A DNA stretch of 64,000 bases from Henckelia pumila (Eukaryota > Streptophyta > Magnoliopsida > Lamiales > Gesneriaceae): positions 2,232,001-2,296,000 of the forward strand of contig NC_133123.1 of NCBI RefSeq assembly GCF_033568475.1, given 5' to 3'. Positions 24,213 to 36,105 of this stretch are shown piece after piece. The notes beneath the pieces were generated by a model that was not told the DNA's origin, did not search any database, and saw only the letters and a program-made list of their open reading frames with translations. The position numbers and the translations under genes are program-made. Numbering within the stretch: position 1 is the first letter of the stretch; every line of letters starts with the position of its first letter.

Positions 24213-24407
24213 ATGAATATCTTTAATTTATATTATCAAAATATAAATTTTGATATAAAAAATTGTGAAAACAATTTGAAACATCTTAAAAATTGTCAAT
24301 CTTCAATTGATAGTTTCGAAGATTTTCAGAATTTATTAGAACAGATAGATTCAACAAAAAGACTTTTAATAGCCTTAAGAAAATTAAGAAGTTTTATCAT
24401 CTGTTAA
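24213..24407 (+). CDS. Small viral ORF before the movement protein (64 aa, fossil)
   Basis: Starts MNIFNLYYQNINFD and is Asn/Leu-rich with heptad-like spacing. It lies just past the gypsy insertion and ends one base before the movement-protein ATG. I do not recognise it. It belongs to the short-ORF zone between primer site and movement protein. Confidence 0.45.
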   Translation: MNIFNLYYQNINFDIKNCENNLKHLKNCQSSIDSFEDFQNLLEQIDSTKRLLIALRKLRSFIIC

Positions 24408-24408
24408 A

Positions 24409-25350
24409 ATGACAGAAGTAACAATTCCAAATCAAAATAGTCAGATTGATGAATCTGAAGAGAACCAAGAGTATAATTTGAATATTATATTTAATCAGAA
24501 TAAGTTTGCTCAGATACAGAAAACAGGGTTTTCTAATTCAAAAAAAAATCTAATAGACCAACCAGGAATATTAAGCAAGATTTCAAATTTTATTAATCCG
24601 AGAAAAAATTTAATTTATTATTCGATTCGTACAAAAGAACGATCTTGTAAAATAAATAACGAATCAAGGTCTAATACTCTGAAGTTATTAACAACTCAAG
24701 ATATTGATACCATCATGACAAAAGCCAGTGAAAAAGAACGATCTGAACTGAAATATGTTCACATTGGAGGAATCGAAATAATAGTATCAGCTCACTACCG
24801 AGAAGGAATAGATACACCAATTGAAATCACAGTTCGTGACAAAAAGATACGTAATTTTGAGGATTCTATCTTTGGAAAAATTGAAGGAAACTTATGTCAC
24901 AAAAAGATGAAATTTTGTATTTATCCACAATACAATATATCTCTTTTTGATAAAAACATAAATGACATTTTAACATTAGATTATTACTTTTATAGAAATA
25001 ATCTTATGTTAACAGGAAACCATCCGATCAATATAAGTTATGTTGTCGGTTTAGCAATAAGTAATAATTTTCAAACAGGAATAATTTCAACAAAACCAAC
25101 TATTTCTGTTGAAAGAATGTTCGAAAATATTACAAGAATTGAACACCCTCGAAAAGCATTTATTGAGGAAATAAATCCCTATAAAAGATGGAGTTCAGAT
25201 GACCTCCAAATCACAAAACAGTCTGTACCAAGAAGATCATTATCATTTGCTAGAAATGATGAAGATATTCTTGAAAAGATTGGAACCATGAATCAAAATA
25301 TTCTTAAAATTAAACAAGCTATTGTTAATGAATCAACCTCATCGCAATGA
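24409..25350 (+). CDS. Caulimovirid movement protein (313 aa, fossil ORF still open)
   Basis: It resembles caulimovirus P1, which forms tubules through plasmodesmata for cell-to-cell spread. Shared stretches include HIGGIEIIVSAHYREGIDTP, a KKMKFCIYPQYNISL block and ISYVVGLAISN, matching the order and spacing of the 30K-type movement domain at residues about 115-235. The C-terminal 30 residues (EKIGTMNQNILKIKQAI) look coiled-coil, as in caulimovirus P1, where this end binds the virion-associated protein. The family is usually about 320-330 aa, so the length is normal. The next ORF overlaps its stop by four bases (ATGA). Confidence 0.9.
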   Translation: MTEVTIPNQNSQIDESEENQEYNLNIIFNQNKFAQIQKTGFSNSKKNLIDQPGILSKISNFINPRKNLIYYSIRTKERSCKINNESRSNTLKLLTTQDIDTIMTKASEKERSELKYVHIGGIEIIVSAHYREGIDTPIEITVRDKKIRNFEDSIFGKIEGNLCHKKMKFCIYPQYNISLFDKNINDILTLDYYFYRNNLMLTGNHPINISYVVGLAISNNFQTGIISTKPTISVERMFENITRIEHPRKAFIEEINPYKRWSSDDLQITKQSVPRRSLSFARNDEDILEKIGTMNQNILKIKQAIVNESTSSQ

Positions 25351-25640
25351 CGTCCTTAATAAAATTAGAAAAAGATCTAGGAGATTTAGAAAATAATATT
25401 AATAAGATCAATCTATCAATACAAGAATTAGAGAAGAATTTCAAAGAACATATTGATTTAGCAACGACTAGATTAATAATTGAACATGAAAGACATAGTA
25501 ATGAAATATTAAACTATCTTAAAGAAGTTATTCCAATATATAAAGGAAAAAGGAAAATGAAAGAAGAATCACCATTCAAAATTGAATCATGGTATAGAAA
25601 TCCCCTTAGTTTTGGCAAACATAAGTATAGAGATGTTTAA
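25347..25640 (+). CDS. Virion-associated-protein-like ORF (97 aa, fossil)
   Basis: The ATG overlaps the movement-protein stop (ATGA). The first 60 residues form a heptad coiled coil (LEKDLGDLENNINKINLSI), as in the caulimovirus ORF III product, which links virions to movement-protein tubules. The C-terminal tail (SWYRNPLSFGKHKYRDV) is basic. CaMV ORF III is 129 aa, so this is somewhat shorter. No ORF equivalent to the aphid-transmission factor (ORF II) lies between it and the movement protein. Confidence 0.75.
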   Translation: MTSLIKLEKDLGDLENNINKINLSIQELEKNFKEHIDLATTRLIIEHERHSNEILNYLKEVIPIYKGKRKMKEESPFKIESWYRNPLSFGKHKYRDV

Positions 25641-27018
25641 TGAAACAGACTCATCTGATTTTGAACAAATAGGAGTAAATACAGAAGAATTATATCATTC
25701 ACATCAGAAATCAGAACAATACAGAGATATGGATATTTCAGAATCAGAATCTGAAGATGATTCTAGACCACGATTAAATCTACGAACGAATGTAGAAGGT
25801 AGTGGTGGAAGAGATGATGAAGAATTTAAATATAACAGAGACCAATACTCTGGATCTTATAAAGATGTTAGAGATATTCTTAGAAAATCAAAAACATCAG
25901 GATTTGTGAAACAGAATATCTTAGATTTAGGTTGTTCAACAGCCAAAGAAAAAAAAATCAAAGATAGATCATTGTGCAAATGAACTATCAGTACAAATTT
26001 AATTAACATTATTATTAGACAAAAGTGAGAATATTCAAGTTTTAACTCATGGGATGATAAAAATGACACTGGTAGGAGCAGTAAGAACTTGGGTTGAAAA
26101 CCTCGTAATTACTAATCTACCACAAGGAATGACAGGACATCGATATTTCGAACTATTTGTTGATGTCTTGTACCAAGAATTTTTCGGAGTTTCTAATAAT
26201 GACGCTAATTTAGTAGCCAAAAATATAGAACAAAATAGAGCAATTTTTATTTTGGATAATATAAAATTATGTAATCTATGTTATCTAGAAGAATTTATAT
26301 GTGATTATGAAACAAACTATTATCAGTTAATAGATGCTGATAAAAAAAACATTATAAATTAAGTATTTTTAATAAAATACCTAATATACCAATAAATAGT
26401 AAAGATGAATTCTTAACTAGTGCTTATGCCAAAACACTAGGAGGAGATATTAAATTTATTAAAGACGTTATAACAAAAAAATGTCATGAAATAACATTAA
26501 ATAAAAGAATATCCAAATATTACAAACAAAACAATAAACTTTATTGTGACAAAATGAAATTCACAGTAAAAGAATACGGTTGTAAAACAAATATGTCACA
26601 CAAACATTTAAAACGACAGAAACATAAAAAATTAAATAAACCTTATAAATCTTTTAATAGAAAATTTATTCTCTATAAGAAAAAGAAATTTAGAAGGAAT
26701 TTCTTCAGAAAACCTTATAAAAGAAAATTTTATAAAAATTTTGATAATAAAAAACCACCTTGCCCAAAAGGTAAAGGAAAGAACTGCACATGTTGGTTGT
26801 GCAATGAAGAAGGTCATTATGCAAATGAATGTCCAAAACGAAACGAAAAGAAAAATAAAGTTAAAATTCTTGAAAAAATATATACTAATGGATTCTATCC
26901 AGTAAAAACAATTGAATTTTCATCCGACGATGAAAATATTTATTATCTTGATGAATCAAGTGAATCAGATTTTGAATCTTATTCCACATTTGATAATTCA
27001 AGAAATAATAATGATTAA
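25633..27018 (+). pseudogene. Caulimovirid coat protein region, broken
   Basis: It starts at an ATG overlapping the preceding ORF's end. The N terminus is acidic (ISESESEDDSRPR), the middle has the capsid-like stretch with GAVRTWVENLVI and FFGVSNNDANLV, then a strongly basic Lys/Arg segment, a CCHC zinc knuckle (CWLCNEEGHYANEC, about 26.79-26.83 kb), and an acidic Ser/Asp/Glu tail. This order is that of caulimovirus ORF IV. The region is broken in a few places. Confidence 0.88.
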
Positions 27019-27035
27019 AATAAAACAAGGGCATT

Positions 27036-28022
27036 TTCGAAAATACAAATATAGGAAATAAATTGAAACTTATGTTTGATTTAGGGAGTTATCTACAAGT
27101 TGCCCTTATCTTTTTCTCGAAATTTTAGATGTTTTTTTTAAAAAAATGTGAAGTTGATGGGATGTCAATATAGTGATAAATCAATTACGTGTTCTGGCCT
27201 TGGCCCAACTTCTCTCTGGCCCAGTAGTAAGGCCCATCTCTTATGTACTCTTGTGTTAGACTCTTTAGAGTGAGAGCCCTCATTTCTGTTGTGTGGGGAG
27301 CGGTAAACTACATTCGGTTAAGGAAATTAAAATCATATTAAAAAATAAAAATATCAAAACGTTGTGACCGTCTAATATTTCTTTTCGATATATCCTTAGC
27401 CTTTTTTTTTTAGATCAGTTTTATGCACATTTTCAATATTTTTCATGCACATAAGCATCAACTTGATTGTAAATAGTTTTTTCAGACAATCATTCACATC
27501 AGACATACGCTATGTATCATTAATCAATTACCATTTTCTAGATCTATATATACTTGTTGTTGATAAAAAAAATATATTTAAAAAACAAAAGATAGAATAC
27601 TAATTAAATCGCACAGCGATGAACATATAAATTATAAAATCAAAATTGTAATTTATCACCAACATGATTAGGTTTCTTTATTTAAATAACTAAAAAAATA
27701 ATACTTGTTAGTATAAAATATAAAGGAATATTTATTTTATTTTATTTTTGAACAAATCCATAGCAGCAAACCTCGGGCCCTTGAGATTCACTAACGTGAA
27801 TACGTGTTTTCTTCTGTAGAGAGAAACACATAATTAAATTCTCCTCTCCAATCATCTCTGCTTCGCTGGAACCTCTCGATAATCATTGACTCCTTATTCT
27901 TTGCGAATACATACCACTTTCCTGATTCATCTTCACAATTCACGAATTCCAGGTTTCGGTCTCTTTCCCGATCCAGATTTTAATTGGGTTTCTGGTTTAG
28001 GGATTTACCTAAAAAAAGAGTC
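27036..28022 (+). promoter_or_regulatory. Intergenic DNA and RAB2-gene promoter/5'UTR
   Basis: No coding frame is recognisable. A CT-rich stretch from about 27,800 ('ctctcctctccaatcatctc') looks like the 5'UTR of the GTPase gene. A GC-richer block at 27.19-27.32 kb ('ggcccaacttctctctggcc') is unlike its surroundings and may be a transposon remnant. Confidence 0.45.
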
Positions 28023-30141
<2,119 letters not shown>

Positions 30142-31261
30142 GATACACCTGGAAGCCTTAGTGAATTATTCTTTTAAGCAATTCAACATTTTATGTTTAT
30201 ATTTCATTTTATGGTCTCACTTCTTGCCAGTTCCTGTTCACTGTCTTGGTTTCGTCTGGAGTATAAATTCGATTGGTACATTGTCAATGATTGTGTAAAG
30301 GTCGTAAAGTTGGTACATGTTGTATCAAGCTGCAAACTAGAAACAAGATCGGTTAAAATTGTTTTATATGGTCAAGTTTTCTCTGTTTCCCCTGTTTATT
30401 TATGGAGTGTGGATAGATATGCCGGCCGGTTGCTATATATTATTCGATAGAATATGATGATGGCTGCAGTCTTGAAACGAAAAATTTGTAAAATAATATC
30501 ATTTAAAATATTTGTATTTCTCCTCGTGGACTTTCGTACACCCGGATTAGGTTGATCGCAATCACTCAAATGTCGACGTGTAATATATGGATATGGATGA
30601 TATATTGTCTGTTACCAACAAAAGGAGAGAAAAACTTAAAAGGGCCTTAAACCACTTGAAATGAAAGAGAAAGACCCTTAAACCCCTTTAAAATTAGAGG
30701 AAAACATTTTCCCCTCAATGAAATTAAAGTGTGCACCAAGTTTTATAACAAACTATTCGAAGAAAGAATGAGCGCAAAATGAGCACTTTTTATTATCTTT
30801 CTCATCCAAAGCTGTTTATTAAAGGGAGTGAGAAGATCCCGATGAGGGAAAGAAGCGTAAATATAGGATTTTGGTTATCCCAAATTTCATGTGTATCCAT
30901 ATGTGTATACACACTGTCAGAAAGAGAAATGCAAAGGGTGAACGGTGTGTAATTGTTTGCACTCCCTCACTCTCCATGTGTCCATAAAACGGTTTTAATT
31001 AGCTTCGAATCACATAGCGTGTGACTCAAAAATGATCTTCATTTTGAAGCAAACGCAAACCCAACACAGCTCCCATGAAAATTGCCCACAAAAGAAGGGA
31101 TAAACACACAAGCCAAACAACAGAAACCAGGCATAATTAAAGATCCTCTCCTCTCTTTCATCACTTCCATCTATTCTTCTTGAAACAAAAACATTTTCAT
31201 GTAAGAACTTCACATCTCTTTCTTTGTCATTTTCTTGTTTTTCATACAGCGGCCAAAAGAT
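30142..31261 (+). other. RAB2 3'UTR and intergenic promoter region of the next gene
   Basis: The first 350 bases are the likely 3'UTR of the GTPase gene. Further on lies AT-rich DNA and a CT-rich 5'UTR-like stretch ('gatcctctcctctctttcatc', about 31,140). A possible very short 5'UTR intron (GTAAGAA at 31201, ACAG at 31250) would be only 50 nt, which is short for plants. Confidence 0.4.
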
Positions 31262-31747
31262 ATGGATCAGGGTGGAGAGATAGAGCACACACAAACCAGG
31301 AAGAGGACAAGAGATCAAGGAGAAGACAAGAAAGAATCCAAGAAAGGTAAGAAATCCGAGTTTAGAGTCGTGGATGATTCGATGCATAAAGAAAAGAGCT
31401 ATGATTTCGGGGATGGCGTAGGAGTATTTGATTTCCCTTGGCTGAAAGAGGGCGTGATCTATAAAGGGAACGAGTACTTCGGAGAGCCGGAAGATACATT
31501 TGCATCATGTAATTACATAGACGAAGAAGTTTCGAACACTCTTGCGTCCAATCTTGATCAATCATGCGCACAAAATCTAGTTGTTTCCCCGGCCCGTGAT
31601 CAAAATTTGCATTGTAAGAAGTCTGATGATGACAGTTTGCGGTCATTGTTCCAAGCTGATGATCTAGAACCCGTTGATTGCATTTGGAGCTTTGCAATGG
31701 ATCAGCCTCTTGATGTTGGCTTGAACAAGGACAGACTAGAGATTTGA
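31262..31747 (+). CDS. Single-exon gene of unknown function, 161 aa
   Basis: The ATG at 31262 starts MDQGGEIEHTQTRKRTRD. Residues 10-40 form a Lys/Arg-rich stretch with two bipartite nuclear-signal-like clusters (RKRTRD, KKESKKGKK). The middle part, FDFPWLKEGVIYKGNEYFG (about residues 58-76), is followed by acidic and Ser/Asp-rich sequence ending near CIWSFAMDQPL. Codon use and the conserved-looking aromatic core argue that it is a real gene. The make-up, a basic N terminus and acidic remainder, suggests a nuclear protein, but I do not recognise the family and assign no role. Confidence 0.65.
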   Translation: MDQGGEIEHTQTRKRTRDQGEDKKESKKGKKSEFRVVDDSMHKEKSYDFGDGVGVFDFPWLKEGVIYKGNEYFGEPEDTFASCNYIDEEVSNTLASNLDQSCAQNLVVSPARDQNLHCKKSDDDSLRSLFQADDLEPVDCIWSFAMDQPLDVGLNKDRLEI

Positions 31748-33165
31748 TGATCTAAATATTGCTTATAAGTTATAATAAGTAAAATGTCAGTGGCAAAAGC
31801 ACGCGTGTTGTGTATGTGGTTCCGTTTTTGGTCATCTTTTATCCCACAAAAATGGTGATACTGATCTATATTACCATAAGGAGATGGGCAAGCCGATCCC
31901 GTACATTCTTGATGCGTGTGGGCACTTATTCGGGACAAGTTTCGGGCAGACCCCTAGGATAAGGATAGCACTTACAGCCCCAAAAAATATACCCAAAACA
32001 AGAGTCTTGTTGTATTAATGATTGTGCCATAATCAAACATCATGAAACTCGACAGAATTGAATTTCTCAGTTAATGTAATATTTTTATACACTGGAGACT
32101 GGACTTGCAAGTTGCAATTATAACCAATTAATGTTACAAAATTACGTGCTAGACGAAAAAGAAGGGATGAACCACTTCAGGCCAAGGTTTGACAGAATTG
32201 AATTTTTTTTAAATGATTTTTGTGAAAAAATATAAATTTACGACACCGTATTAGGTAGTAGCAAATAAAACATAGATTATTTTTCCAAAAAAAAAAACAT
32301 AAATTACTCTGTTAGAAATTCAATTATTTTGTTTAATAAGTACTACTAATACTAATAATAAAAAGATATCTCCATCAAAAACTTATTTGTCTAGTAACTA
32401 TGATGTGATTTGTGAATGAGAGGCATATTACCAACTCATAAAATGATGATAGACGTCTCAAATAAGGACGAAGTTTTTGGATTCAAAATCTAAGTTTCAA
32501 CAAATTTTCTCTCGAGGTAAGTAGCAGTAACAATCATGACGATGATGATAGACACAATGTTTAAGTAAGTTTTTTTTTTCTTTTATCTCAATTTTTTTGC
32601 TAGACCATTTATAATTTATCTCGTTACGAAGATGCACGTTAATTCTTGAAAGTTCTATTTTTACAAAAAAAAATTTAAAATCACGTTTCTTGGTAGAAAA
32701 TTTAGAAAGAAACCAAAAGCAATTGGTGCTCGTCGACCAATTAACCTCAATTATTTTGAAAGGTAATAGAAAATAATATGTATCATTTTGAAATTAAAGT
32801 AATATTTCATTTATGAGTACTTTAAATGGCATACAATCAATCACATAGTTATCTGACCATTTATCCAATTCCGACGCATTCTGTCGTTACATACGATGCA
32901 CAATTCTTGTCACTTTAACGGTAAAGACATGTACCATAAGCTGCAAAATATCAACATAATAATAAAATTAGATCATGCATCTTCAATAATTAAATATAAA
33001 TATACAATATTAGTAGGAAAAAATATTGTGTTATTCATGTCCTCAGATCTGAAATACCCTAGTTTACATATTTACATGAGAATTTAGCGTAACCTATCAA
33101 GAATGTGAACATAAAGTTATTGAGTTGAAAGATATTTTCAATTTACTTGCATGAAAATATCTTAC

Positions 33166-33207
<42 letters not shown>

Positions 33208-33338
33208 ATTTGACCACAAAACTAATAAAATCAAGAATTTCAAATTAATTTAATTACTTGGGTGAAAATATTATGAATAATCAAATATAGTATGTAGAAT
33301 ATTAGAATTAAATCTACTATTGATATAAGATGTTCTCA
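31748..33338. other. Intergenic DNA holding a copy of the PMEI promoter block
   Basis: No gene is seen. The block at about 32130-32345 ('acaaaattacgtgctagacg' to 'aaattactctgttagaaatt') matches the sequence upstream of PMEI-3 (42308-42530) and in part that upstream of PMEI-1 (34576-34680), although no PMEI gene follows here. From about 32590 the sequence is the left part of the X8 duplication (partner from about 39838). A TA run lies at 33171-33202. Confidence 0.6.
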
Positions 33339-33913
33339 TTATAAAAAATAATGAATATAATAACAAAACCGAGAGAGAACATTTTTACATGGATCTTGCA
33401 CAATAAGAAGACCAGCTCCCCGCCAACAATTGCCCGTGAGACTGAAGTATGAATTGAGATTAAAAGATGCATGCAAAAACAATTTTTTGGGCTCATAGCA
33501 CATGCCCTTCGGCCTAATCGGGTCGCATTGTACTATTGAGCTACAAGCAAAAATTTTAAACCGTAACAAGTTAGCATAGGGAATGGTCGGGTCTGCAACG
33601 CACCATTTCTTTGAAAACTGTAATAAAAATTTATCGTTAAATATGACATGGATATATATTATGATTATGTGACTCTGAAATAAAGATAATTAAAATCACA
33701 AAAAATTGTTAGCATATAAGATAATCACAAAGTTTTAATTCTGTTTTTCGAAAAAATAAGTTGAATTAACAAAATCATATATATTGAAATTAATTTAAAT
33801 TCATGAATCAACATCGAACTACGACTACTTACTTGCCCTTGTGCATGACATTTAGAGGCAATGACTACGAGAATAATTGAAACAATAAGCAAATATATAT
33901 TTTTCTTTGTCAT
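33339..33913 (-). CDS. X8 (CBM43) domain small secreted protein, copy 1, two exons, 119 aa
   Basis: Exon 1 (33833-33913) encodes MTKKNIYLLIVSIILVVIAS and ends at a GTAAGT donor; this is a signal peptide with a likely cut near CHA-QG. Exon 2 (33339-33617, acceptor TTACAG) encodes a single X8 domain: WCVADP, FACSSIVQCDPI, GMCYEP, HASFNLNSYF and a final DPCKNV, with the six spaced cysteines of the fold. X8 domains bind beta-1,3-glucan (callose) in the cell wall; plasmodesmal PDCB proteins are the best-known examples. This protein is short and no clear GPI-anchor tail is visible, so it is probably secreted. It is transcribed away from PMEI-1, and an almost identical gene lies at 40716-41295. Confidence 0.88.
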
Positions 33914-34755
33914 TTTTTTTAATCTAGTAATGTTTTTTTGTAAATAGTCTTGGAAGTTGTTTGACTTTAAATAGGCGCGAATTATAAATGTTCTGACGTA
34001 TTTACCATAATAATTAAATACATAAATTGGAATCAGATTAATGACATAAATATCTTTAGAATTCATTAAATCATTTTTAAAAAAAGTTATATGCATCATG
34101 AATATTACATATTGATATTTTTGAAATTACAAAATCATACATTTTTTACTTTGAAAAAAGTTTTTTTTTAAAATAAATTATTGGAATAATTACAATTTCA
34201 ATGATAATAACATCATTATCATTTCTTCAAAAAAAAAACATCAATATCATTTTAAATATATCATGTAATTTGCTATTTCCATTTGCAAGGCATTTATGTT
34301 ACCAAGAATATATGCCTCATATTAAAGTCAATTGTTTGTGATTTATTTTTAAAATACGTTACAATAAATTAAATCATATTACAAATTTAGAAATTATATT
34401 ATATGATAAATCATATTACGTTTTTTATATAATAATTATATTTTAAGTTATTTGGCTTTAAATAGGCTTGAGATTAATGACATAAATCTTTCGAATACAT
34501 TAAATCATCTTTAAAAAAATGTTATACGCATCATGACTATTACGTACCGATCGACCTTACCTACGTACACATTATTGTTGCAAAATTACGTGCCAGACAA
34601 AAAGAAGGGATGAACCATTTTTGGGGGTTTGACGGAATTGTATTTTTATTAATGAATATATATATATATATTGAAAATTCAAATTTACCACTACTTGATT
34701 AATTTGTCACGGATTTGGAAAAGAATCCTCCGTGTCTTCGTAACCAACCCCGGCC

Positions 34756-34762
34756 TATATAA
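34756..34762 (+). promoter_or_regulatory. TATA box of PMEI-1
   Basis: TATATAA, 46 bp upstream of the ATG at 34802, fits a short 5'UTR. The 180 bp before it belong to the promoter block repeated at 42308 and 32130. Confidence 0.6.
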
Positions 34763-34801
34763 TTTCCATTAAATGTATACACAATCGCATCTTTGAAATC
34801 A

Positions 34802-35344
34802 ATGGCAGTTTCTGCAGGCTATCTTCCCCTGTTTCTCTCCTTCTTCTTCTTGGTCTGTTTCTCCAAAAATCCAATCCCAGCCCTCTCAGACACCACCGGA
34901 TTAGCCACCAAAGTATGCAAAAGCACCACCATATTCGACTTCTGCCACGCGGTCATCTACTCCGACCCACGCGCCCCGACGGCGGATCGAGTCACTCTTG
35001 CGTTCATTGCCTTCGAGCTGGCCTATGCAAACACGAGCAAAGCTGCGTATCAAATTGCTTCCAGGGATAAAGATGTTGGCATGCAAAAATGCCAGCGGCT
35101 TTACGGTTGGGCGGCTCAGTCGTTCAGCGAGGCCATGGGCAACATGTACTCGCAAGTGTATGGTGGACTGGATCGACTGGCGGTCAAGGGGGAAGGGTAC
35201 GCCAGAGATTGCGAATCCAGTTTCAGCGATCGGCCATCGCCCCTGTCTGTGATGAATCAGGACTTGATCAACTTCTCCAATATTTGTGACGCTGTTTCTC
35301 ACCTCTTTCCACAAGATGCAGACGGTGATTCACTCATCGTTTGA
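34802..35344 (+). CDS. Invertase/pectin-methylesterase inhibitor-like protein, PMEI-1, 180 aa
   Basis: A single-exon gene of the plant invertase/PME inhibitor family (PF04043): secreted four-helix-bundle proteins that block cell-wall pectin methylesterase or acid invertase. Residues 1-29 are a signal peptide (cut near ALS-DT). The mature protein has the family's two disulphide pairs, Cys39-Cys48 in the N-terminal hairpin (KVCKSTTIFDFC) and Cys97-Cys137, plus a fifth Cys162. The typical LINFSNICDAV C-terminal helix is present. Length is typical (150-200 aa). Which enzyme it inhibits cannot be told from sequence. It is roughly half identical to PMEI-2 by eye. Confidence 0.92.
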   Translation: MAVSAGYLPLFLSFFFLVCFSKNPIPALSDTTGLATKVCKSTTIFDFCHAVIYSDPRAPTADRVTLAFIAFELAYANTSKAAYQIASRDKDVGMQKCQRLYGWAAQSFSEAMGNMYSQVYGGLDRLAVKGEGYARDCESSFSDRPSPLSVMNQDLINFSNICDAVSHLFPQDADGDSLIV

Positions 35345-35869
35345 CACGGATGCTACATGTGCACGCAATGTTATTCGTTGAGTTACAAGTTATACTTGAA
35401 ATTTTTTAAAACAGATATTTCAAATAAAATGGATGAATAATTTTATAATTTTATGTATAATATGTAACTCAACGTATACATGTAACATTTATTTATTTTG
35501 TTCTATGTTAATGTAATGGAATTCGACATGCAGCTTGTCTTGATCATTTCTCATCCTTGCCCGCAATATTGATTCTCTATTTTGATCTGGTTTCATTTTT
35601 GCCAGTTTTATGGTTAATAAATCATATTAGAGCTCAACACGAGTAGCATAGTCTATTGATTATTCTATCATTAAAAACTATTTACTTCACCATAATTTTG
35701 CTTATAATAATTCATAAAGACAGAAACTTCGCGTCTATTTGAATTTAAAAGGAAAGATGTAAAGTGGGCATGTAAATCCTTAACCAATGCATTGAATACT
35801 TAATTTATTTTTTGAAATGAATACTTAATTTATTAGATCGACACCCATTCAGATCCAAGGGCCCCAGGC

Positions 35870-35905
35870 CATTGTGTACATCACATCATGGTGATGTGCA
35901 CAATG
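35870..35905. repeat. Hairpin, 15-bp arms with 6-nt loop
   Basis: Left arm CATTGTGTACATCAC and right arm GTGATGTGCACAATG pair at 14 of 15 positions around the loop ATCATG. It lies just left of the MITE at 35922. Confidence 0.8.
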
Positions 35906-35921
35906 CCCGAACAGTTAGATT

Positions 35922-36105
35922 ATCCTTCAAGCACTATCTAGAGGATACTCATGGGGTAATACCTCATGAGTGGTATGAAATGTTGTGATTTGTTTAAATT
36001 ATGTGGGCCCATATTTTTTATGCGGATCCCACATGATTGGACCAATCATGTGTTTCACACCACCCATAAGATATTATCCCATGGGTAGAATCGAAGGAAC
36101 TAACC
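35922..36105. mobile_element. MITE, family A copy 1
   Basis: Imperfect terminal inverted repeats of about 50 bp: left GGATACTCATGGGGTAATAC, right complement CTACCCATGGGATAATATC. The same ends occur at 42004-42182. No coding capacity. Confidence 0.7.

Larger units (their letters stand above)
8605..27035 (+). mobile_element. Endogenous caulimovirid, one genome length, permuted, with two nested insertions
   Basis: All parts of a plant pararetrovirus are present on the plus strand: protease-RT-RNase H (8.6-12.07 kb), a TAV-position ORF (12624-13715), a 35S-like promoter and leader (13.8-14.63 kb), a tRNA-Met primer site (14635), small ORFs, a 30K-type movement protein (24409-25350), a VAP-like coiled-coil ORF (25347-25640) and a coat protein with zinc knuckle (25633-27018). 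Removing the solo LTR (10271-11802) and the gypsy element (14984-24196) leaves about 7.6 kb, the length of a caulimovirid genome. The circle is opened between the coat-protein end and the polymerase start. Separate movement, coat and polymerase ORFs resemble Caulimovirus/Soymovirus rather than badnavirus-like layouts. Several small ORFs are still open; polymerase and coat regions are broken, roughly ten breaks in all. Edges are approximate. It is a fossil, older than both nested insertions. Confidence 0.9.

Noticed and set aside
8605-27035. Viral sequence as contamination by a live virus or an assembly artefact
   Set aside because: It is broken, carries two nested plant retrotransposons with target duplications and joins host DNA on both sides.
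31010-31387. Minus-strand frame opposite the unknown gene
   Set aside because: It lies antisense over the 5'UTR and start of the better-supported plus-strand frame and has no recognisable domain.
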